A stretch of DNA of 64,000 nucleotides, taken from NCBI RefSeq assembly GCF_023016065.1, contig NZ_JALKAQ010000001.1, positions 310,001 through 374,000 of the forward strand, written 5' to 3'. The position numbers and the translations under genes are program-made. Numbering within the stretch: the first letter of the stretch is position 1; each line of letters opens with the position of its first letter. Under the pieces are notes generated by a model. The model was not told where the DNA came from, searched no databases, and saw nothing but the letters and a program-made list of their open reading frames with translations. Shown here in pieces: positions 29,708 to 39,356 of the stretch. This DNA comes from Marinobacter sp. S0848L. GTDB lineage: Bacteria > Pseudomonadota > Gammaproteobacteria > Pseudomonadales > Oleiphilaceae.

Positions 29708-30399
29708 TGCGCTGGCAGTGTCAGGTGACCGGCATAGATACGCTTACCCTGTATTTTGGCGACCGTATTGATATTGCTCTCACTGAACAGATTCGTGTTG
29801 CGGCCGAGGCGTTATCAAATCGGCTTGGGGCATGCCTTGTGGACTTGGTTCCCTCTTATACATCGCTGATGCTGCGCTATGATCTTCTGAAAACGGATTA
29901 CCCAAACCTGCTCGCCGATGTCACCGCCGTTCTGGATAACTTATCGGATCACCCGGTAAAGGACGAAAGCGCCGGCACCCTCGACATCCCTGTGTTTTAC
30001 CACCCCAGTGTCGGCCCGGATCTTGAAGCCGTTGCCGCACGAGCCGGCCTATCCGTCGAGCAAGTCATTCATCGCCACAGCCGCCAGGCTTACCACGTGT
30101 TTGCGATTGGGTTCGCACCCGGATTTGCCTATCTGGGCGAAGTTCCACACGATCTGGAAACACCTCGGCTTGCCACCCCGCGCGCCAAAGTCCCCGCCGG
30201 CAGCCTTGGCATTGCCGATCGGCAAACTGCCATTTACCCACTGGCATCACCAGGCGGCTGGAACCTGATTGGCCGCACGCCAGTCACCATGTTTGATCCC
30301 CACCGGGAGCAGCCATCGTTGTTACGCGCCGGGCAACAGGTGCGGTTTCGAGCCATTACACGCGACGAATTTCTTGCATTGGGCGGGCAGATCGAATGA
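29707..30399 (+). CDS. pxpB: 5-oxoprolinase subunit B
   Basis: A 230-residue PxpB (KipI-like, carboxyltransferase-domain) protein. The motif AFAPGFAYLGEVP is visible here as IGFAPGFAYLGEVP, followed by PRAKVPAGSLGIADRQT and YPLASPGGWNLIGRTP. It combines with PxpC into the ATP-using half of 5-oxoprolinase. The start overlaps the pxpA stop by one base and its own stop overlaps pxpC by four, so the subunits are made at fixed ratios. Confidence 0.94.
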   Translation: MRWQCQVTGIDTLTLYFGDRIDIALTEQIRVAAEALSNRLGACLVDLVPSYTSLMLRYDLLKTDYPNLLADVTAVLDNLSDHPVKDESAGTLDIPVFYHPSVGPDLEAVAARAGLSVEQVIHRHSRQAYHVFAIGFAPGFAYLGEVPHDLETPRLATPRAKVPAGSLGIADRQTAIYPLASPGGWNLIGRTPVTMFDPHREQPSLLRAGQQVRFRAITRDEFLALGGQIE

Positions 30400-31340
30400 G
30401 CGCTCAGGCCGGCTTTTATGTCACCAAACCAGGCTTCTTCAGCCTGCTGCAAGACGCGGGTCGCCGGGGCGTGATGCACATGGGGCTTGCTTCCGGCGGT
30501 GCCATGGATCGCCATGCATGGGCCTGGGCGAATCACCTGCTCGGCAATGACTATGGCGCAGCCGCGCTGGAAATCACTTTTGGCGGTGCCGAATTCAGCT
30601 GCGGACTGAACACCCAAATTGTTGTCACCGGTGCCGACGTAAAGCTCACGGTGAATGGTGAACCAACCCCCCTGTGGACCACCCTTCATGTAAGCGCCGG
30701 AGACAGCGTGGCGTTAAGTGCGCCCCGTACCGGTGTCCGCGCCTATCTCGCCGTGCGAGGTGGTTTTTTGGTGGGGCCCGGTTTGGGCGGCAGCTGCGCC
30801 ACCGTTGTACGTGAAGGCACCGGCGGCTTGCAGGGCAACGGCCATGCCATTAAGGAAGGCGACCTTATACCCTGCGGGGCCATCTCGCAACTGGCCATAA
30901 ATCGCAAAATCCCCAACCAATGGATTCCGGATTACCGCAAGCCGTTAACGCTGGATGTCCTGCCTTGCGCTCAGGTTGAACAGTTTTCCGAACGGGCACT
31001 GGCAACCTTCTTCTCGAACGCTTATACCCTAAGCCCCCAATCTGACCGAATGGGCGCTCGCCTGACCGGCCCCGCGCTGGAGGTGTCGGTCCGCCAGCTG
31101 GCCTCAGAGGGCACGAGCCTCGGTGCCATTCAGGTGCCTGCGGACGGCCAGCCGATTATTTTACTGCAAGACCGGCAAACCATCGGCGGCTATCCGAAAC
31201 TGGGCGCTGTTACGCCCCGCAGTCTCGATGCTCTGGCCCAAAGGCCGCCCGGTACAAGCCTGCGTTTCAGGGAAATATCCCTGGTAGACGCGCAACAGCA
31301 GGAGCGTCAATTGCTGGCGTTTTTCAATACCGCTCGTTAA
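30396..31340 (+). CDS. pxpC: 5-oxoprolinase subunit C
   Basis: A 314-residue PxpC (KipA-like, biotin-dependent carboxylase domain) protein. Motifs are GFFSLLQDAGRRGVMHMG, GGAMDRHAWAWANHLLGN, DRMGARLTG and the glutamine-rich LQDRQTIGGYPKLGAV. It completes the pxpABC set; substrate-salvage enzymes of this kind remove spontaneously formed pyroglutamate. It has an ATGA overlap with pxpB. Confidence 0.94.
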   Translation: MSAQAGFYVTKPGFFSLLQDAGRRGVMHMGLASGGAMDRHAWAWANHLLGNDYGAAALEITFGGAEFSCGLNTQIVVTGADVKLTVNGEPTPLWTTLHVSAGDSVALSAPRTGVRAYLAVRGGFLVGPGLGGSCATVVREGTGGLQGNGHAIKEGDLIPCGAISQLAINRKIPNQWIPDYRKPLTLDVLPCAQVEQFSERALATFFSNAYTLSPQSDRMGARLTGPALEVSVRQLASEGTSLGAIQVPADGQPIILLQDRQTIGGYPKLGAVTPRSLDALAQRPPGTSLRFREISLVDAQQQERQLLAFFNTAR

Positions 31341-31426
31341 CGGTTTGTCAGATCTGAACACAAAACTACCACCGACCTCGCCGGACCATTAGAATTGCCC
31401 CGATTCTTTTACCCGGAGCCTTAGTG

Positions 31427-32242
31427 ATGTCTGTTGAACTGTCTTCTTCTAACAGTTTTGAACAACTCAAGCGCATTGAATCCAGCAAAGTTTTTCAAGG
31501 CGCAGTCATTGCCATCATCATTTTGTCAGCCTTGACCATTGGCGCGAAAACCTACGATCTGCCACCGATTGTCGAGCAGTCCCTGACGGTACTGGACAAC
31601 GCCATCACGCTGTTTTTCCTGATTGAAATTCTTTTCCGGTTTGCCGCCTGCCCCGCCAAACGACGGTTTCTGATGGATGGCTGGAACCTGTTCGACACCT
31701 TGGTGGTAATCGGCAGTTTGATCCCGCTCGACAATTCCGAGGCCGTGCTGCTGGGCCGATTGCTTCGGGTATTCCGGGTCTTGCGACTGGTATCGGTCGT
31801 ACCCGAGCTGCGTTTTTTGATCAACTCGCTGCTCAAAGCCATTCCTCGCATGGGCTACATCGCCCTGCTGATGTTCATCATCTTTTATATCTACGCGGCG
31901 ATTGGCTCCATGTTTTTTGCCAGCGTGGATGAAGAACTCTGGGGCGATGTCGCCATATCCATGCTCACCCTGTTCCGGGTGGCCACGTTCGAGGACTGGA
32001 CTGATGTGATGTACGCCACCATGGCGGATTATCCGTTCAGTTGGATTTTCTATCTCACTTTTATATTCCTCACCGCGTTCGTATTTCTGAACATGATGAT
32101 CGGGGCGATTCTGGAAGTCATGGGCGAGGAGCAAAATGCTGAGGCGGCGCAGAAAGCCCACGACGAGCGGGACCAGATCGTGCAACAACTCCAGTCTGTC
32201 CAGCGAAAACTGGATGAACTGAGTGAGAAGCTGGAACGGTGA
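31427..32242 (+). CDS. Voltage-gated cation channel (bacterial NaV/CaV type)
   Basis: A 271-residue six-helix channel subunit that should form a homotetramer. S4 carries arginines every third residue (GRLLRVFRVLRLV), the pore helix and filter read TFEDWTD, and the cytoplasmic tail is a coiled coil (residues ~235-271). Compared with NavAb (TLESWSM), aspartates sit at the positions equivalent to 178 and 181, two of the three changes that make the engineered CavAb filter (TLDDWSD). Selectivity for calcium is therefore plausible but inferred. I chose ATG 31427, eight bases after GGAG. Confidence 0.88.
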   Translation: MSVELSSSNSFEQLKRIESSKVFQGAVIAIIILSALTIGAKTYDLPPIVEQSLTVLDNAITLFFLIEILFRFAACPAKRRFLMDGWNLFDTLVVIGSLIPLDNSEAVLLGRLLRVFRVLRLVSVVPELRFLINSLLKAIPRMGYIALLMFIIFYIYAAIGSMFFASVDEELWGDVAISMLTLFRVATFEDWTDVMYATMADYPFSWIFYLTFIFLTAFVFLNMMIGAILEVMGEEQNAEAAQKAHDERDQIVQQLQSVQRKLDELSEKLER

Positions 32243-32323
32243 TTTAGTCGCAATCGTTGGCTTCAACCGGCTTTGTCTTCTACTCTCTAAATTAGTTTTC
32301 CTACTTATCCGAGGAGTAAAGCG

Positions 32324-33775
32324 ATGGCCGATAAGCCCAAGTTAACGTCGGTGTCGGGCTGCCCGATAGCAAACAATCAAGACAGCTTGACCGCCGGTCC
32401 GCGCGGTCCGATCTTGCTTCAGGACGCGTGGTTTCTGGAGAAGATGGCGCATTTTGACCGTGAGGTTATCCCCGAGCGGCGCATGCACGCTAAAGGTTCG
32501 GGCGCGTTCGGTCGTTTCACCGTTACCCATGACATCACGCAATACACCAAGGCGGCCTTGTTCAGCGAAGTCGGCAAACAAACCGACATGTTTGTACGCT
32601 TTTCAACGGTCGCCGGCGAACGTGGTGCAGCCGATGCCGAGCGGGACATTCGCGGTTTTGCGCTGCGTTTTTATACCGAACAGGGCAACTGGGACTTGGT
32701 CGGTAACAACACTCCGGTTTTCTTCTTCCGCGATCCGCTGAAATTCCCTGACCTCAACCATGCCGTTAAACGTGACCCGCGCACGAACATGCGCAGCCCA
32801 ACCAACAACTGGGACTTTTGGAGCAGCCTGCCGGAAGCCCTGCACCAGGTCACCATCGTAATGAGTGATCGGGGGATTCCTGCCTCTTACCGGCATATGC
32901 ACGGCTTCGGCTCTCATACCTTCAGCTTCATCAGCCCAGACAATGAGCGCTATTGGGTGAAATTCCACTTCAAGACCCAGCAAGGCATCAAAAACCTGAC
33001 GGATCAGGAAGCCGCTGATGTCGTTGGTCAGGACCGCGAAAGCTCTCAACGTGATCTGTACGACGCCATCGAAGGCGGCGATTTCCCGCGCTGGACCATG
33101 TATGTGCAAATCATGCCAGAAGCAGATGCGGCGAAAGTGCCCTACCACCCCTTCGACCTGACCAAAGTTTGGCCTAAAGGCGATTACCCGCTTATCGAGG
33201 TCGGCTACTTCGAGTTAAACAAAAACCCTGAAAACTACTTTGCTGATGTTGAGCAGGCTGCATTCAACCCGGCGCATGTCGTTCCGGGCATTGGTTTCTC
33301 GCCCGACCGAATGCTACAGGGTCGCCTGTTTTCCTACGGCGATGCGCAACGCTACCGTTTGGGGGTTAATCACTCACAAATCCCGGTCAACACACCACGC
33401 TGCCCGTTCCACAGCTATCACCGGGACGGCCTGATGCGGGTAGATGGCAACCAGGGTAGCCGCTTGCACTACGAGCCAAACAGCTACGGTGAATGGCAGG
33501 AACAGCCAGACTTCTCCGAGCCGCCACTCGCGCTGGAGGGTGATGCGGATCGCTTTGACTTCTGGGAAACAGAACCCGATTACTTCACACAACCGGGCGA
33601 CCTGTTCCGCCTGATGAGCCCCGAGCAGCAGCAAGTGCTGTTTGAAAACACCGCCCGCAACATGGACGGCGTACCCGAAGAGATCAAACTGAGGCATATC
33701 AGACATTGCGCGAAAGCAGATCCCGCTTATGGCGAAGGCGTCGCGAAAGCAATGGGCCTGAAAGTACCCAAATAA
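32324..33775 (+). CDS. Monofunctional heme catalase (KatA-like)
   Basis: A 483-residue small-subunit, clade 3-type catalase that splits hydrogen peroxide. The distal histidine lies in [12 protein letters not shown], the distal asparagine in [11 protein letters not shown], and the proximal heme tyrosine in [14 protein letters not shown]. There is no signal peptide, so it is cytoplasmic. It follows the ion channel by 81 bp, with its own GAGGAG ribosome-binding site, and ends before a strong terminator. No clear OxyR box was seen upstream. Confidence 0.96.
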   Translation: MADKPKLTSVSGCPIANNQDSLTAGPRGPILLQDAWFLEKMAHFDREVIPERRMHAKGSGAFGRFTVTHDITQYTKAALFSEVGKQTDMFVRFSTVAGERGAADAERDIRGFALRFYTEQGNWDLVGNNTPVFFFRDPLKFPDLNHAVKRDPRTNMRSPTNNWDFWSSLPEALHQVTIVMSDRGIPASYRHMHGFGSHTFSFISPDNERYWVKFHFKTQQGIKNLTDQEAADVVGQDRESSQRDLYDAIEGGDFPRWTMYVQIMPEADAAKVPYHPFDLTKVWPKGDYPLIEVGYFELNKNPENYFADVEQAAFNPAHVVPGIGFSPDRMLQGRLFSYGDAQRYRLGVNHSQIPVNTPRCPFHSYHRDGLMRVDGNQGSRLHYEPNSYGEWQEQPDFSEPPLALEGDADRFDFWETEPDYFTQPGDLFRLMSPEQQQVLFENTARNMDGVPEEIKLRHIRHCAKADPAYGEGVAKAMGLKVPK

Positions 33776-33795
33776 ACGGAAAACACGGCCATAAA

Positions 33796-33830
33796 AAACG
33801 CCCATGCCTCGAACAGAAGCGTGGGCGTTT
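33796..33830. terminator. Bidirectional terminator between catalase and sirB2
   Basis: AAACGCCCA (33796-33804) pairs with TGGGCGTTT (33822-33830), flanked by an A run on the left and TTTTC on the right. It lies between two convergent genes and should terminate both. Confidence 0.8.
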
Positions 33831-33852
33831 TCTTTATACGGGGCTTTTAGCC

Positions 33853-34230
33853 TTAGCCCAGCAACGGCTTAGCCATGGCCAAATGGAAAATGGCGCTCAC
33901 CTGCACCAAGGCAAGAATGGCAGCAATCACACGAACCGGTGTGGAAAACTTGGGCTTAATAGCGAATACACCCGCCACAATATAACCCACCAACAAGACG
34001 ATCTTGGCAATCAGCCAGCCCGGCATACTTGATGCGTAACCCGCCACGAACAGCAGTGCGATGGCCGCGACCAACAGAACCGTGTCGTTAGCATGAGGAA
34101 TCCAGCGCAGCGGTGTTTCCCGCCAGCCCGGCCGGCCAACAACATCCAGCAGCAGTCTCAGTGCGAATAAGGTAATGGTCAGATACGCGGCCGTCATGTG
34201 CAGGTGTTTTAAAATCATATAGGCGGTCAT
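33853..34230 (-). CDS. SirB2-family membrane protein
   Basis: A 125-residue protein with four hydrophobic helices, of the SirB2 family. Conserved features include LKHLHMTAAYLT near the N-terminus (two histidines) and a histidine in IFHLAMAKPL at the end. The function of SirB2 proteins is not established; the histidines in membrane helices hint at metal or heme. It starts at ATG 34230 after GGAAG, and is convergent with the catalase and divergent from nnrS copy 2. Confidence 0.85.
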   Translation of the reverse strand: MTAYMILKHLHMTAAYLTITLFALRLLLDVVGRPGWRETPLRWIPHANDTVLLVAAIALLFVAGYASSMPGWLIAKIVLLVGYIVAGVFAIKPKFSTPVRVIAAILALVQVSAIFHLAMAKPLLG

Positions 34231-34317
34231 TCAAACTTCCCTTTTCCATCAAAATGTTGCCGCCATTGTACGCAAAATACCCCCAAGCAGGTATGGTGAT
34301 TAAATAACCGCAGGATT

Positions 34318-34340
34318 AACATATACATCAAATACATGTA
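34318..34340 (+). promoter_or_regulatory. NsrR-like operator upstream of nnrS copy 2
   Basis: An 11-1-11 arrangement, AACATATACAT then C then AAATACATGTA, resembles the NsrR operator (arms AANATGYATTT and its complement). By eye the left arm matches at 7 of 11 and the right arm at 9 of 11 positions. It lies 14 bp before the ATG, where a repressor would block expression. Confidence 0.45.
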
Positions 34341-34354
34341 TATGAGAGGTATCT

Positions 34355-35539
34355 ATGCAGGCGCACCCAACCTCTGCAGAACAAAGCGGCGCGAACCTTA
34401 AGCAGCTGTTCGCCTATCCGTTCCGGATCTTCTTCCTGTCAATGACGGTGCTAACGCTTGTCGGCATCCCACTCTGGGTGCTGGAAGTGTCCGGGGTCAT
34501 TCAACTGCCCTTGGCCATGCCCGCATTGTTCTGGCATCAACACGAGATGCTGTTCGGCTTTTTATCCGCCGCCATTGCCGGATTTTTGTTGACCGCGGTG
34601 TGTGTCTGGACCCAGACGGAACGCATGCACGGGGTTCCGCTTATGCTGCTGTGGGCCGTCTGGCTGGCCGGGCGTTTGCTGCTGGCGTTGGGTGGCAGTT
34701 TGCCGGATATGTTGGTGCACGCAGTCAATCTGGCCTTCCTGCCTCTGGTGATGATCGATGCGGGCTGGCGCATCTGGCGTGCACGACAAAAACGGCAACT
34801 CATGATTCTGGCGGTACTAGGCCTGCTCTGGCTCATGCAGATTGGCTTTGTTACCCGACTCGACATGTCATTCAGCTACGGCGCACTGATTATGGCGATG
34901 GCTTTAATCAGCATTGTCGGCGGCCGGATTACGCCCGCGTTTACCGCAGGCTGGCTACGCCAGCGTGGTTACGATGCCTCTCGCGTGAAAATGATTGCGC
35001 CGCTCGATCTGGTCAATTTACTCGCCATGGTTGTGTTGATGGCCTCATTGGTCACCGGCTGGCAGACCCTCACAGCGATTCTCGCTCTAGTCGCCGCCGG
35101 GCTGATGCTTAAACGCCTGTATAACTGGAAGGGTTGGCTCGCGCGCTCCGAACCCTTGTTATGGATTCTGCATCTGTCCTTACTCTGGGTGCCGGTGGCC
35201 CTGATTCTGCTGGCAGGCTCGCTGATGGCCGGATGGCCCTCCAGCGCCTGGAGTCATGCGGCCGGGACTGGCGCAGTGGGCTGCCTGATACTGGGCGTGA
35301 TCGCTCGCGTATCGCTTGGCCATACCGGCCGCCCGCTCCAATTGCCAAAAGGCATGGTGGCGGCTTTTGTTGCTATCCAACTAGCTGCACTTATCAGGGT
35401 GCTGACCGCCCTCGAGGTCATTCCCTGGCCCCCGGGCATTGGCTCAAGCACTGTGCTTTGGGTGTTTGCTTACGGCGTATTTCTCATTCGCTACACCGGT
35501 GTGCTGGCTAGCCCGAGAGCGGATGGCAAAGAGGGCTAA
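34355..35539 (+). CDS. nnrS: NnrS-family protein (copy 2)
   Basis: A 394-residue polytopic NnrS protein with about 12 helices. The conserved FWHQHEMLFGFLSAAIAGF segment near residues 60-80 includes the likely metal/heme ligands, and VGGRITPAFTAGWLR is the second family motif. NnrS lowers NO-dependent iron stress. Unlike copy 1 it stands alone, behind a possible NsrR operator, suggesting induction by NO rather than by Dnr. Confidence 0.92.
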   Translation: MQAHPTSAEQSGANLKQLFAYPFRIFFLSMTVLTLVGIPLWVLEVSGVIQLPLAMPALFWHQHEMLFGFLSAAIAGFLLTAVCVWTQTERMHGVPLMLLWAVWLAGRLLLALGGSLPDMLVHAVNLAFLPLVMIDAGWRIWRARQKRQLMILAVLGLLWLMQIGFVTRLDMSFSYGALIMAMALISIVGGRITPAFTAGWLRQRGYDASRVKMIAPLDLVNLLAMVVLMASLVTGWQTLTAILALVAAGLMLKRLYNWKGWLARSEPLLWILHLSLLWVPVALILLAGSLMAGWPSSAWSHAAGTGAVGCLILGVIARVSLGHTGRPLQLPKGMVAAFVAIQLAALIRVLTALEVIPWPPGIGSSTVLWVFAYGVFLIRYTGVLASPRADGKEG

Positions 35540-35673
35540 ATAAGCACTCGGCAACCGTGACGGACGTCAAATAGGCGTGTCATTCTTGCAATCATCCACT
35601 AAAGGTCAATAGCTGTTTTCGTATCAGGCGCTAAAGTAGGTGTATCAAATATTGAAACAGAGACACCTGCAAT

Positions 35674-36183
35674 ATGTACCCTGATCACTTTGACAAAGAA
35701 GACCTGATCCGTTGCGGTCATGGCGAATTGTTCCCCGGCGATATGCGTTTGCCCATCGACGAAATGCTGATGGTCGATCGCATCACCCACGTTGGTGCTG
35801 ATGACGGTTTGCACGGCAAAGGCAGCCTGATAGCTGAGCTGGATATCAATCCGGATCTCTGGTTTTTCAAAGTTCACTTCCAAGGTGATCCGGTTATGCC
35901 CGGCTGCCTCGGGCTAGATGCCATGTGGCAGTTGGTTGGTTTCTACTTGGCCTGGGGCGGTGGCGAAGGTAAAGGCCGCGCACTGGGTGCCGGCGAAGTG
36001 AAATTCTTTGGTCAGGTGCTGCCGAGTAATAAAAAAGTCACCTATTATCTGGATATTAAACGCCTGATTCGCCGTAAGCTGACCATGGCGATTGCGGATG
36101 CCCGAATGGAAGTGGATGGTCGTGAAATCTACACCGCCAAAGATCTGCGGGTTGGCCTGTTCACCTCCACTGACGACTTTTAG
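35674..36183 (+). CDS. fabA: 3-hydroxyacyl-ACP dehydratase/isomerase FabA
   Basis: A 169-residue bifunctional dehydratase/isomerase that introduces the cis double bond in fatty-acid synthesis. The catalytic histidine lies in [20 protein letters not shown], together with the conserved aspartate that follows. The length matches the family. It is 11 bp before fabB, the usual gammaproteobacterial pair. No FabR-type palindrome was recognised upstream. Confidence 0.97.
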   Translation: MYPDHFDKEDLIRCGHGELFPGDMRLPIDEMLMVDRITHVGADDGLHGKGSLIAELDINPDLWFFKVHFQGDPVMPGCLGLDAMWQLVGFYLAWGGGEGKGRALGAGEVKFFGQVLPSNKKVTYYLDIKRLIRRKLTMAIADARMEVDGREIYTAKDLRVGLFTSTDDF

Positions 36184-36194
36184 GAGTTAGCAAG

Positions 36195-37406
36195 ATGCGT
36201 CGTGTTGTAATCACTGGCATGGGGATTGTCTCCAGCCTTGGAACCAATCAAAAAGAAGTCGCCGAATCTCTGCGTGAGTCCCGCTCTGGCATTGCGCTCA
36301 GCGAAGAGGCCCGCGACAACGGTTTGCGCAGCCACATTTCCGGCAAGATTGATCTGAACCTGTCAGAGCTGATTGATCGCAAGATCTTGCGTTTCATGTG
36401 CCCGGCTGCAGGCTACAGTTACCTGGCCACCAAAGAGGCCATTGAACAGGCCGGCCTGACAGACGAGCAAATTCGCGCCAATACCACAGGCGCTGTATTC
36501 GGTACCGGCGGTGCATCAACCGTTGAATTGCTGGATTCCATCGACACCCATCGCGACAAAGGCATTCGCCGGGTTGGTCCGTACCGCGTTCCACGCACCA
36601 TGGGCAGTGCCATCAACGCCTCTATCACAACCGCGTTCGGCATAACCGGCATCAACTACGGCATTACTTCTGCCTGTGCGACCAGCGCACACTGCATCGG
36701 CCACGCCGCTGACCAGATTGCTCTGGGCCGCCAGGACGTTATGCTCGCCGGCGGAGGTGAAGACATCCACTGGACGCTCAGCCTGATGTTTGACGCCATG
36801 GGCGCACTCTCTACCAAGTACAACGACACCCCTGAGCAAGCCTCACGCACCTACGATGCAGACCGCGACGGTTTCGTTATTTCAGGTGGTGGTGGTGCCT
36901 TGGTTCTGGAAGCGCTGGAACATGCAGAAGCACGGGGCGCAACGATTTTGGCGGAGCTGGTAGGCTTTGGCGCGACATCCGACGGTGCCGACATGGTTGC
37001 ACCAAGTGGTGAAGGCGCGATTCGATGCATGCAGCAGGCGATGGCCAACGTTGATGGTGAAATCAATTACATCAACACTCACGGCACCAGTACGCCTGCG
37101 GGTGATATCACCGAGCTTCAGGCTCTCAAGAAAACCTTTGGCGATAACATTCCACCCCTGAGCTCAACCAAGCCACTGTGCGGCCACGCATTGGGTGCGG
37201 CGGGTGTACACGAAGCCATTTACTCATTGATCATGCAACGCGAAGGCTTTATCGCACCGTCGGCCAACATCCAGAATCTGGACGAGGGTGCGGAAGGCTT
37301 CCCGATTGTCCGCGAACGCATGGACAACCAGAATCTGGACTTGGTCATGAGTAACAGTTTCGGTTTTGGCGGCACGAACGCCACCCTGATCTTCAAGAAA
37401 GTCTGA
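36195..37406 (+). CDS. fabB: 3-oxoacyl-ACP synthase I FabB
   Basis: A 403-residue beta-ketoacyl-ACP synthase I that elongates unsaturated acyl chains. The Cys-His-His triad is visible in [23 protein letters not shown] and [12 protein letters not shown]. It begins [16 protein letters not shown]. It is cotranscribed with fabA. Its stop abuts the stop of the convergent AraC-type gene with no intervening bases. Confidence 0.97.
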   Translation: MRRVVITGMGIVSSLGTNQKEVAESLRESRSGIALSEEARDNGLRSHISGKIDLNLSELIDRKILRFMCPAAGYSYLATKEAIEQAGLTDEQIRANTTGAVFGTGGASTVELLDSIDTHRDKGIRRVGPYRVPRTMGSAINASITTAFGITGINYGITSACATSAHCIGHAADQIALGRQDVMLAGGGEDIHWTLSLMFDAMGALSTKYNDTPEQASRTYDADRDGFVISGGGGALVLEALEHAEARGATILAELVGFGATSDGADMVAPSGEGAIRCMQQAMANVDGEINYINTHGTSTPAGDITELQALKKTFGDNIPPLSSTKPLCGHALGAAGVHEAIYSLIMQREGFIAPSANIQNLDEGAEGFPIVRERMDNQNLDLVMSNSFGFGGTNATLIFKKV

Positions 37407-37763
37407 TCAGGACATCCGAAGCGAGCGGTATTCAGCCGGCGGCGTTCCCATCCAGCGCTTGAACGCCCGGCTGAATGCACTCAGTTCCGAGAATCCAAGT
37501 TGTTCGGCAATTTCCACCAACGGCTTGGATTTATCTTTCATGTAAGTAATCGCTTGCTCCCGTCGCACCTGCTCTAACAACGCCGCAAACGTCACCCCTT
37601 CTTGTCGCAATTTCTTGTGCAACGTATAACGGCTCATATTCAATTGACCCGCAACGGTTTCAACACCAACTTTGCCTCGTGCCAAATGAACCTTGATTAA
37701 CGAACTGACCCGGCCACCCAAGGGTTTCTTGGCTGCGTCCGACGATGCCTTCTCCGTTCCCAT
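37407..37763 (-). CDS. Stand-alone AraC-type DNA-binding protein
   Basis: A 118-residue protein that is almost entirely an AraC/XylS double-HTH domain. The first HTH region is VETVAGQLNMSRYTLHKKLR and the second ends in the family signature IAEQLGFSELSAFSRAFKRW followed by GTPPAEYR. It has no ligand-binding domain, only a short basic N-terminal tail. I chose ATG 37763 because GGGAGGG precedes it; an ATG 12 codons upstream lacks such a site. The target genes are unknown; the neighbouring fabAB is only a possibility. Confidence 0.85.
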   Translation of the reverse strand: MGTEKASSDAAKKPLGGRVSSLIKVHLARGKVGVETVAGQLNMSRYTLHKKLRQEGVTFAALLEQVRREQAITYMKDKSKPLVEIAEQLGFSELSAFSRAFKRWMGTPPAEYRSLRMS

Positions 37764-37851
37764 ATTATTCCCTCCCACTACCCGTTTAGCTTTGCGCATA
37801 GTACATACGCGTCAGCGTACACATGTTAGCTGAAAAGGATCAATAAGACCT

Positions 37852-37865
37852 TTGAGCAAGATCAA
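37852..37865. promoter_or_regulatory. FNR/Anr box between the AraC gene and trhP
   Basis: TTGAGCAAGATCAA matches TTGAT-N4-ATCAA at nine of ten positions. It lies 84 bp before the trhP start and about 89 bp before the divergent AraC-type gene. A spacing of this order suits activation of trhP. Confidence 0.6.
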
Positions 37866-37948
37866 TAGAAAAGGCACCACATTCCGGCAAAATGCGACCC
37901 GGTTAAAATCACCACAGCCCCACCCGACCTCACACTCTCGGAGAAACC

Positions 37949-39274
37949 ATGAAAACCCCGGAACTGCTCGCCCCTGCCGGCACTCCCGAACACCTGGAAA
38001 CCGCCTTCGCCTACGGGGCGGATGCGGTATACGCTGGCCAACCCCGGTACTCCCTGCGGGTAAGAAACAACAGTTTCAAAAACGTTGAAGCATTGGGTGC
38101 CGGCATCGCCAGAGCCCATGAGCTGGGGAAGCAGTTCTATCTGGTATCGAACATTGCGCCTCATAATGACAAGGTGCGCAGCTACCTTAGGGACCTCGCC
38201 CCCATTCTTGAGCAAAAGCCGGACGCTCTCATCATGTCGGACCCCGGCTTAATCATGCTGGTCAAAGAAGCCTGGCCCGACCAAGCCATCCACCTTTCGG
38301 TGCAAGCCAATGCGGTCAACTGGGCGACTGTGGAATTTTGGCGCCGACAAGGCATCAGCCGCGTAATCTTGTCCCGGGAACTCGCACTTCATGAAATCCG
38401 CGAGATTCGGGAAAAAGTACCGGAGATGGAACTGGAGGTGTTCGTTCATGGCGCTTTATGCATGGCTTACTCGGGCCGCTGCCTGCTCTCCGGCTACATG
38501 AATCACCGCGACGCCAATCAAGGCGCCTGCACTAACGCTTGCCGCTGGAATTACCAGCCCGTGGCCCACACCACCGATCAAACCGGTGACCTGATTGCCA
38601 CCACCGCCAACTCGTCAGAACAAAATGTGCAGACCTTCGAGCCGAAAGAAATCCTGCTGGAAGAGCCGAACCGCCCGGGCGGTTATATTCCGGCTTACGA
38701 GGACGAGCACGGCACTTACATTATGAACTCGAAAGATTTAAGGGCCGTTCAACACGTAGCTGAACTGGTCAACATGGGCGTGCATTCACTGAAAATCGAA
38801 GGCCGCACCAAAAGCACCTACTACGTTGCCCGCACTACTCAGACCTACCGCCGTGCCATCGACGACGCGGTTGCCGGCAAACCCTTCGACATGCAAATGA
38901 TGGATGAGCTGGAAGCACTCTCGAACCGTGGTTACACCGAAGGCTTCTTACGTCGCCATGTGCCGCAGGAGTACCAGAGTTATGAACAAGGGTCATCATT
39001 TCTTGGTACCCAGCAAGTGGTCGGGACCATTACCGATACCGACGACCAGTGGCTGACCATTGATGTGAAAAACAAATTTTCACCGGGCGACCAACTGGAA
39101 CTGATCAACCCTGCCGGAAACCTGCGGTTTACCGCCAGCACCATGCAGAGCCGTAGCGGAGAAACCATGGCCTGCGCTCCGGGTAGCGGACACATCGTAC
39201 GCATCCCAAAACCCCAAGGGCTGCCAAACGCTCTCCGCTTTAGTTATTTGACACGTATTCTGCCCACCCCTTAA
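37949..39274 (+). CDS. trhP: Prephenate-dependent tRNA U34 hydroxylase TrhP (YegQ, U32 family)
   Basis: A 441-residue U32 'peptidase' family protein. It begins MKTPELLAPAGTPEHLETA, and the U32 signature with four cysteines runs through ELEVFVHGALCMAYSGRCLL to NQGACTNACRW, probably iron-sulfur ligands. YegQ/TrhP makes 5-hydroxyuridine at the tRNA wobble position from prephenate, without oxygen. The length agrees with E. coli YegQ (slightly shorter). GGAGA precedes the ATG. The Anr-type box upstream would fit low-oxygen use. Confidence 0.92.
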   Translation: MKTPELLAPAGTPEHLETAFAYGADAVYAGQPRYSLRVRNNSFKNVEALGAGIARAHELGKQFYLVSNIAPHNDKVRSYLRDLAPILEQKPDALIMSDPGLIMLVKEAWPDQAIHLSVQANAVNWATVEFWRRQGISRVILSRELALHEIREIREKVPEMELEVFVHGALCMAYSGRCLLSGYMNHRDANQGACTNACRWNYQPVAHTTDQTGDLIATTANSSEQNVQTFEPKEILLEEPNRPGGYIPAYEDEHGTYIMNSKDLRAVQHVAELVNMGVHSLKIEGRTKSTYYVARTTQTYRRAIDDAVAGKPFDMQMMDELEALSNRGYTEGFLRRHVPQEYQSYEQGSSFLGTQQVVGTITDTDDQWLTIDVKNKFSPGDQLELINPAGNLRFTASTMQSRSGETMACAPGSGHIVRIPKPQGLPNALRFSYLTRILPTP

Positions 39275-39356
39275 CCCCAGCCGAATGCTCCCGGCGTGCA
39301 GCTCATAGGTAGGGCTGCACGTATGATTAAGGTATAATCCCTACACGGCCGATTTA

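Noticed and set aside
32243..32323. OxyR-type site upstream of catalase
   Set aside because: No ATAG-N7-CTAT-like pattern was found in the 81-base spacer.
35540..35673. FabR-like operator ahead of fabA
   Set aside because: No convincing palindrome like the E. coli FabR site was seen.
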